Assembly: GCA_002305415.1 (NCBI GenBank)
Contig: DBQX01000107.1
Coordinates: forward strand, 1-37,083
Source of the DNA: Actinomycetales bacterium UBA1383
Lineage (GTDB): Bacteria; Actinomycetota; Actinomycetes; Actinomycetales; Actinomycetaceae
Direction of reading: 5' to 3'
Length of the DNA stretch: 37,083 nt
The position numbers and the translations under genes are program-made. Below, in pieces: positions 32,720 through 37,083 of this stretch; positions within the stretch are counted from its first letter, which is position 1, and each line of letters opens with the position of its first letter. The notes beneath the pieces were generated by a model. The model made no database searches. It was not told the DNA's origin and saw only the letters and a list, made by a program, of their open reading frames with translations.

Positions 32720-35157
32720 CGGGCCGCCACCCTGCGGCGTGCCTGGGCCATGAAGACCTCCTGGATGTCCGTGAGCCGCTCGCCGTTCTCGTCCAGGTGG
32801 CGGCGAGTCCACGACCCGTCCGGCACCAGGCGCCAGGACGAGGTGCTGTCCGCCAGCGAGAGCTCGAGGATGCCGATGAGTTCGTCGATGTGGCGGCGGT
32901 CCTCGATCTGGATCAGTGCCTCGACGCGGCGGTCGAGGTTGCGGTGCATGAGGTCCGCTGATCCGATCCACACCTCGGGATCGCCGTCGTTCGCGAACGC
33001 GTAGATGCGGGAGTGCTCGAGGAACCGGCCCAGGATCGAGTGCACCTTGATGTTCTCGCTGAGCCCGGGGATGCCGGCCCGGACGGCGCAGATCCCGCGG
33101 ACCACCATTCCCACCGGCACCCCGGCCTGGCTGGCGCGGTAGAGGGCGTCGATGAGGGTCTCGTCGACGACGGAGTTCACCTTGATACGGATCCACGCCT
33201 CGCGGCCGGCGCGGTGGTTCGCGATCTCCCGCTCGATCCGCTCGAGCAGGCCGGTGCGGATTCCCCGGGGTGCGACCAGGAGCCGGTGGAAGCGAGTCCG
33301 GGGCGCGTAGCCGCTCAACTGGTTGAACAGTCGGGTGAGGTCCTGGCCGACGTCGCGGTTGCAGGTGAGGAGTCCGAGGTCCTCGTAGCCGCGGGCGGTC
33401 TTGGGGTTGTAGTTCCCGGTGCCGAGGTGGCAGTAGCGCTTCAGCCCGTCGGCCTCCTGGCGCACCACGAGCACGAGCTTGCAGTGGGTCTTCAGTCCGA
33501 CCAGGCCGTAGACCACGTGCACGCCCGCCTGCTCGAGCTTGCGGGCCCACGTGATGTTCGCCTCCTCGTCGAACCGCGCCTTGATCTCGACGATGGCGAG
33601 CACCTGCTTCCCGGCCTCGGCGGCGTCGATGAGAGAGTCGATGATCGGCGAGTCCCCGGAGGTGCGGTAGAGGGTCTGCTTGATCGCCAGGACCTGCGGA
33701 TCTGCGGCGGCCTGCGCGATGAACTGCTGTACCGAGGTGGAGAAGGAGTCGTAGGGGTGGTGGAGAAGGATGTCCTCGTTCGAGATGGCCTGGAAGAAGT
33801 CGGTGGGTTTGGCGGACTCCACCCGGGCGAGCTGCCGGGCGGTGACCGGCACGAACTTGGGGTACTTGAGGTCCGGCCTGTCGACGTCGTGGATCAGGTT
33901 CAGACCGGTGAGGTCGAGCGGTTCGGGCAACCGGTAGACGTCCTGCTCCGAGACGCCGAGCTCCCGCATGAGCAGGTCGAGGACGTGCGGGGAGATGCCA
34001 CGCGCCACCTCGAGCCGGACGGCGGGCCCGAAGCGCCGCCGCATGAGCTCCTTCTCCAGCGCCTTGAGCAGGTTCTCGGCGTCGTCCTCCTCCACCTCCA
34101 GGTCCTCGTTCCGGGTGACGCGGAAGGTGTGGCGCTCGACGATCTCCATTCCGGGGAAGAGGTGGTCGAGGTGGGCGCCGATGATCTCCTCGATCGGCAC
34201 GTAGGAGGTGGAGTAGCTCTCGTCCGAGGCGATCTCCTCGGGGCGGCGGGGCTTCCCGGAGGCGTCGACGGCGATGAACCGTGGCAGCAGGGGCGGCACC
34301 TTCACCCGCGCGAAGAACTCCTTGCCGGTGCCCGGGTTGCGGACCACGACGGCGAGGTTGAGGGAGAGACCCGAGATGTAGGGGAAGGGGTGCGCCGGAT
34401 CGACCGCGAGCGGGGTGAGGACGGGGAAGATCTGCCGCCGGAAGAACCGCTGGAGCCGGCCCTTCTCGGAGTCGGAGAGCTCCTCGAAGTGCAGCAACTG
34501 GATGCCCTCCTCGGCCAGGGCGGGGCTGACGTCCTCCTGGAACACGCGCGCGTGCCGCTCGGCGAGTTCGTGGGCCTTCAGCGCGATGCCCTCCAGCACC
34601 TGCCGGGGCGTGAGGCCCGAGGCCGCGGTCACGGCGAGACCGGTGGCGATGCGTCGCTTCAGGCCGGCCACACGGACCATGAAGAACTCGTCGAGGTTCG
34701 AGGCGAAGATGGCGAGGAACCAGGCGCGTTCCAGCAGCGGCAGCCCGGTGTCCTCCGCCTGCTCGATGACCCGCTGGTTGAAGGCGAGCCAGCTCAGCTC
34801 ACGGTCGGCGAAGCGGCCCTCGGGGAGCGGGCGCTCCTCCTCACCCTGCCCGACGCTCTGCTCGGCGAGATCCTCGCCGTCAACGCTGACGCCGCGCAAC
34901 AGGTCGGCGGACTGGGGAGGACCGGGCGGGTCGTCGGTGACGGCGGCGTCATGATCGTCGTCATCGTCGTCATCGTCGTCGTCGTCATCGTCGTCCCGCA
35001 GCAGGACGGGCGAGTCGTCGAGGACGTCGTCCTCCAGTCGTCCCACGAAGGTGGCAGGCTCGCCGACGAGGTCGAAGCCGACGAAATCGCCGCCGTAGTC
35101 CTCCGCGGGTTCGGTCTGGGAAGCGGGGCGGGGGGCCCCGTCGCTCTCGTCGGACAT
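32716..35157 (-). CDS. ppk1: polyphosphate kinase 1 with an acidic N-terminal extension
   Basis: 813 residues. It makes polyphosphate from ATP, reversibly. The PPK1 body starts near residue 113 ('RFADRELSWLAFNQRVIEQA') and holds 'IFASNLDEFFMVRVAGLKRR', the phospho-His region 'YCHLGTGNYNPKTARGYED' and the second His in 'LGRFLEHSRIYAF'. The first ~110 residues are an extension rich in Asp/Glu with 14 consecutive Asp at 55-68, absent from E. coli PPK. The ATG start is far upstream of the conserved body, and an internal start cannot be excluded. It is coupled to the Nudix gene. It follows mshD by 46 bp, with the pst operon beyond, so it fits a phosphate-storage role. Confidence 0.95.
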   Translation of the reverse strand: MSDESDGAPRPASQTEPAEDYGGDFVGFDLVGEPATFVGRLEDDVLDDSPVLLRDDDDDDDDDDDDDDHDAAVTDDPPGPPQSADLLRGVSVDGEDLAEQSVGQGEEERPLPEGRFADRELSWLAFNQRVIEQAEDTGLPLLERAWFLAIFASNLDEFFMVRVAGLKRRIATGLAVTAASGLTPRQVLEGIALKAHELAERHARVFQEDVSPALAEEGIQLLHFEELSDSEKGRLQRFFRRQIFPVLTPLAVDPAHPFPYISGLSLNLAVVVRNPGTGKEFFARVKVPPLLPRFIAVDASGKPRRPEEIASDESYSTSYVPIEEIIGAHLDHLFPGMEIVERHTFRVTRNEDLEVEEDDAENLLKALEKELMRRRFGPAVRLEVARGISPHVLDLLMRELGVSEQDVYRLPEPLDLTGLNLIHDVDRPDLKYPKFVPVTARQLARVESAKPTDFFQAISNEDILLHHPYDSFSTSVQQFIAQAAADPQVLAIKQTLYRTSGDSPIIDSLIDAAEAGKQVLAIVEIKARFDEEANITWARKLEQAGVHVVYGLVGLKTHCKLVLVVRQEADGLKRYCHLGTGNYNPKTARGYEDLGLLTCNRDVGQDLTRLFNQLSGYAPRTRFHRLLVAPRGIRTGLLERIEREIANHRAGREAWIRIKVNSVVDETLIDALYRASQAGVPVGMVVRGICAVRAGIPGLSENIKVHSILGRFLEHSRIYAFANDGDPEVWIGSADLMHRNLDRRVEALIQIEDRRHIDELIGILELSLADSTSSWRLVPDGSWTRRHLDENGERLTDIQEVFMAQARRRVAAR
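34954..34995 (-). repeat. trinucleotide repeat (GAY)14 in ppk1
   Basis: Fourteen successive Asp codons read GAC or GAT on the minus strand, followed by CAT. A triplet run can change length by slippage without shifting frame, so the Asp number may vary among strains. Confidence 0.85.
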
Positions 35158-35203
35158 CTGTCACCCTCTCGCTGCCGCCTGCGCCGCCCGGAGCCGTGGA
35201 GCC

Positions 35204-36088
35204 CTACCCCGGATGGGCGTACTGCACGTCCACTGAACCACGTTCGAAACCGGCGCGCACGTACGTGCGTATGGCGGTGAGGTTATCGCCTTCCACGTAC
35301 AGCGTCAGCGCTCTCCGCCGTCGTTCTCGGGCCGTGCGCTGGGCGAGGTGGAGGAGGTGCGCGGCGATGCCACGTCGCTCCAGTTCCGGGGCGACACCGA
35401 TCACGTAGACCTCATCCGACCCGGCCTCGGCCTTGAGCCACAGGTACGCCACCAGTGCGCCCGTCGTGTCTGTGACCAGCAGGAACATGTCGTGGTGGAA
35501 CCACGGCTCGGCCATCCGGGCCGCGAGGTCCGCGACGTTGAGGCGGCCCTGCTCGGGGTGGGTCGCGAAGATCCGGGCGTTGAGGGCCACCCACGCATGC
35601 CCGTCCGGTCCGTCCGCCGATCCACTGAACGGCCGGACGCGGAGGCCCGCGGGGAGTGGCGGGGCCTCCCCGAGCGGCGCCGTCGACGGCGTCCATGCCA
35701 TCTGCAACAGCGCGCGAACCACGCGGAGCCCCTCACGCTCGGCGAGTGCCCTCGCCGGGGCAAGGGCGCCGTGGGACCAGACCGCCACGCCCGGGTCCCG
35801 CGTGCGCAGGGCACGCAGCAGCGCGGTGCCGTGTCCGTGCCGGCGGCACGCGGGGTCGACGGCGAGTTCGGCGCTGGCGCCGTCACCCCACGCGTAGCCG
35901 GCGAGGAACCCACCCGGGCTGAAGGCCCGCAGGTGGATGACGGGCTCGACACCGGTCGCGGACCCCCGCAGCCGCAGGAGCCCGGCCTCCCCCACCGCCG
36001 CGACGCCGTCGTGCGCCGCGACGCGCGCGAGGAGCGCGACGACGTCGTCCCGGGCGGCCCGGTCCAGGGAGGGCGTGACCTCGACCAT
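35204..36088 (-). CDS. mshD: mycothiol synthase
   Basis: 294 residues with two GNAT acetyltransferase domains. The first (~1-130) is degenerate, and the second holds the acetyl-CoA-binding 'VIGVAPELERRGIAAHLLHL' segment and ends 'AGFERGSVDVQYAHPG', the MshD tail. It acetylates Cys-GlcN-Ins to mycothiol, the main thiol of Actinobacteria. The ATG at 36088 overlaps the upstream stop (TGATG); a GTG three bases earlier is possible. The other msh genes are not in the window. Confidence 0.9.
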   Translation of the reverse strand: MVEVTPSLDRAARDDVVALLARVAAHDGVAAVGEAGLLRLRGSATGVEPVIHLRAFSPGGFLAGYAWGDGASAELAVDPACRRHGHGTALLRALRTRDPGVAVWSHGALAPARALAEREGLRVVRALLQMAWTPSTAPLGEAPPLPAGLRVRPFSGSADGPDGHAWVALNARIFATHPEQGRLNVADLAARMAEPWFHHDMFLLVTDTTGALVAYLWLKAEAGSDEVYVIGVAPELERRGIAAHLLHLAQRTARERRRRALTLYVEGDNLTAIRTYVRAGFERGSVDVQYAHPG

Positions 36089-36720
36089 CACTCGAGCGCG
36101 CCGACCCGGGCCATCGCTGCGGCCCTGCGCAGCTCCTCGGCGGTGTTGAGCAGGTTGCCGGCGCGCTGGGTGATCGCGGCCGACAGTTCGTCGTTCGTGG
36201 CGTCCAGGGACTCCGCGGCGAGCGCGCTGCCCGCGGCGATCACCTTCAGGAACGCGGAGGCGCGGTCGAGGGCGACGTCCAGGTCGCCGTCGAACACGCC
36301 GGAGAGGATCCGGTCAGCGGTGTTCGTGACGTCCTCGGGCCCCGGCGCGTCCGCCACCCCTGCGATCACGCCGGCGACCTCCGCCAACGCCAGACCCCGC
36401 TGGTAGTTGAGCACGATGTGCCGCGGATCGCGGCGCACCCACTCGCGGATCACGTACAGGCGCCACAGGGTGCCGGGGAGCGTGTCGGCCGGCGAGGAGG
36501 CCCACATCTCCGCGACCGTCTCGAGCCCTTCCGTCTCCACGAGGCGGACGAGGCGCTCGACGAGTTCCGCGTCGCCGGAGCGCTGGCGACCGCGCTGAAC
36601 GAGGGCTCTCGCGGTCTCGTGCGCGACGTACGTCGCCTCCGCCGGGTCCGGGGCGCCGACGATCGCCTCGGCCTGGACGTCGTCGAGGCGAGCGGGTCGG
36701 CGTGGGGGCGTTCGAGTCAC
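36088..36720 (-). CDS. conserved actinobacterial protein of unknown function
   Basis: 210 residues, mostly helical, no membrane segment or signal. It begins 'TRTPPRRPARLDDVQAEAIV' and contains 'EATYVAHETARALVQRG', 'LVRLVETEGLETVAEMWASS', 'LPGTLWRLYVIREWVRRDP' and an Ala-rich C-terminal helix bundle. Similar proteins occur in other Actinobacteria, but I cannot assign a function or a named domain. The GTG at 36720 is chosen because AGGA lies 4 nt upstream. Further upstream the frame reads only Pro/His-rich sequence over a G-rich repeat, unlikely to be coding. It is translationally coupled to mshD. Confidence 0.7.
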   Translation of the reverse strand: MTRTPPRRPARLDDVQAEAIVGAPDPAEATYVAHETARALVQRGRQRSGDAELVERLVRLVETEGLETVAEMWASSPADTLPGTLWRLYVIREWVRRDPRHIVLNYQRGLALAEVAGVIAGVADAPGPEDVTNTADRILSGVFDGDLDVALDRASAFLKVIAAGSALAAESLDATNDELSAAITQRAGNLLNTAEELRRAAAMARVGALE

Positions 36721-36728
36721 GGTGTCCT

Positions 36729-36790
36729 GGGGATGAGGAGGGGCGGGGTGAGGAGGGGCGGGACGGGAAGGAGGCGGGGTGAGGAGGGGC
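36729..36790. repeat. G-rich tract with three TGAGGAGGGGC copies and a G-quadruplex motif
   Basis: TGAGGAGGGGC occurs at 36734, 36749 and 36780. The plus strand from 36729 reads G4-N7-G4-N-G4-N6-G4-N-G3, a clear four-tract quadruplex motif. It lies immediately upstream of the unknown gene/mshD operon, on its template strand. Confidence 0.6.
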
Positions 36791-36874
36791 CGTTTCGGCT
36801 CCCCACCATTGTGGGTGCCGCGCACGAGGCACGGTCAAGCCTCCAGCCGATTCTGCCTGGCCCGGCGACGGCGC

Positions 36875-36880
36875 TACCAT
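36875..36880 (+). promoter_or_regulatory. -10 box of the tRNA-Lys gene
   Basis: TACCAT lies 40 bp before the mature tRNA 5' end, so the primary transcript would have a leader of about 34 nt. The -35 region (36852-36857) is weak. Confidence 0.35.
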
Positions 36881-36920
36881 GTCCGGGTGCCCCTCAGCGG
36901 GACGCTGGCAGCCGGGGTAT

Positions 36921-36993
36921 GGGCCTCTAGCTCAGTTGGCAGAGCAGCGGACTTTTAATCCGTCGGTCGTGGGTTCGAGCCCCACGGGGCCCA
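36921..36993 (+). tRNA. tRNA-Lys (anticodon TTT)
   Basis: It is a 73-nt cloverleaf. Acceptor GGGCCTC pairs with GGGGCCC (one G-U), discriminator A36993. The D arm holds AGCTCAGTTGGCAGAGC. The anticodon loop is CTTTTAA, with anticodon TTT at 36954-36956. The T arm holds GGTTCGAGCCC. The 3' CCA is not encoded. No integrase or att-like duplication is visible in the 90 bp that remain. Confidence 0.96.
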
Positions 36994-37083
36994 CAGTTCA
37001 TCTCGGTTGGGACGCACGGCGACTCAGGAACCGCAGCCCCGAACCTGCCGGATCGCGGTGCGATGGGCTGCCGGGGATCGCGC

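Noticed and set aside
36921..37083. integration site of a mobile element at tRNA-Lys
   Set aside because: No integrase, direct repeat of the tRNA 3' end or change in composition is visible within the window.

Overview
The window is about 70% GC chromosomal DNA from an actinobacterium. Signs of this are the C-terminal 'VDVQYAHPG' of a mycothiol synthase (MshD), an orphan GlnR regulator, ClpC, a ppk1 gene joined to a MutT1-like Nudix/phosphatase gene, many GTG starts, and several start codons lying 6-7 nt after a TAnnnT box (leaderless transcripts). A mycothiol-producing Micrococcales-type or Propionibacteriales-type genome is likely; I cannot name the species. Nothing points to a phage, plasmid or genomic island. 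It reads as an ordinary housekeeping chromosome with several unusual non-coding elements.

Layout. 1-983: the 5' part of a secreted coiled-coil protein, probably a peptidoglycan hydrolase, reading out of the window. 1197-4952: a methionine operon (metY, metX, alpha/beta hydrolase) preceded by a tiny leaderless ORF containing a Cys codon. 4953-8897: a protein joining a degenerate nuclease-like domain to a modified-DNA reader (RAMA) domain, then a three-part FAD/Fe-S dehydrogenase. 9034-9219: a striking non-coding array of four 32-bp repeats ending in a 90-nt palindrome. 9262-11659: feoABC ferrous iron uptake. 11793-14846: pyruvate phosphate dikinase and a CsbD-like stress protein. 15101-18009: a sensor kinase, response regulator and DUF4097-like membrane protein operon. 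18066-21494: clpC, dtd and a DUF2516 gene. 21529-24394: a Rieske lipoprotein, then on the other strand ygfZ, a nitrobindin-like protein and a membrane protein.

24504-35157 is mostly about phosphate: glnR, a candidate structured RNA, the low-affinity Pit system (DUF47 plus permease), a lipoprotein, the high-affinity pstSCAB operon with an 11-bp-phased PHO box, then mutT1-like and ppk1. mshD and an unknown conserved gene lie upstream of ppk1 on the same strand. A tRNA-Lys(TTT) gene closes the window.

How it fits together. Phosphate uptake by both affinity classes, polyphosphate storage and the nitrogen regulator GlnR sit side by side. PPDK also links pyruvate metabolism to phosphate and pyrophosphate. 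Three convergent gene pairs meet at perfect palindromes, two of which contain both stop codons. The observations most worth following up are the 32-bp repeat/palindrome element, the attenuator-like leader of metYX, the candidate RNA before pit, and the RAMA protein with its degenerate nuclease-like domain.
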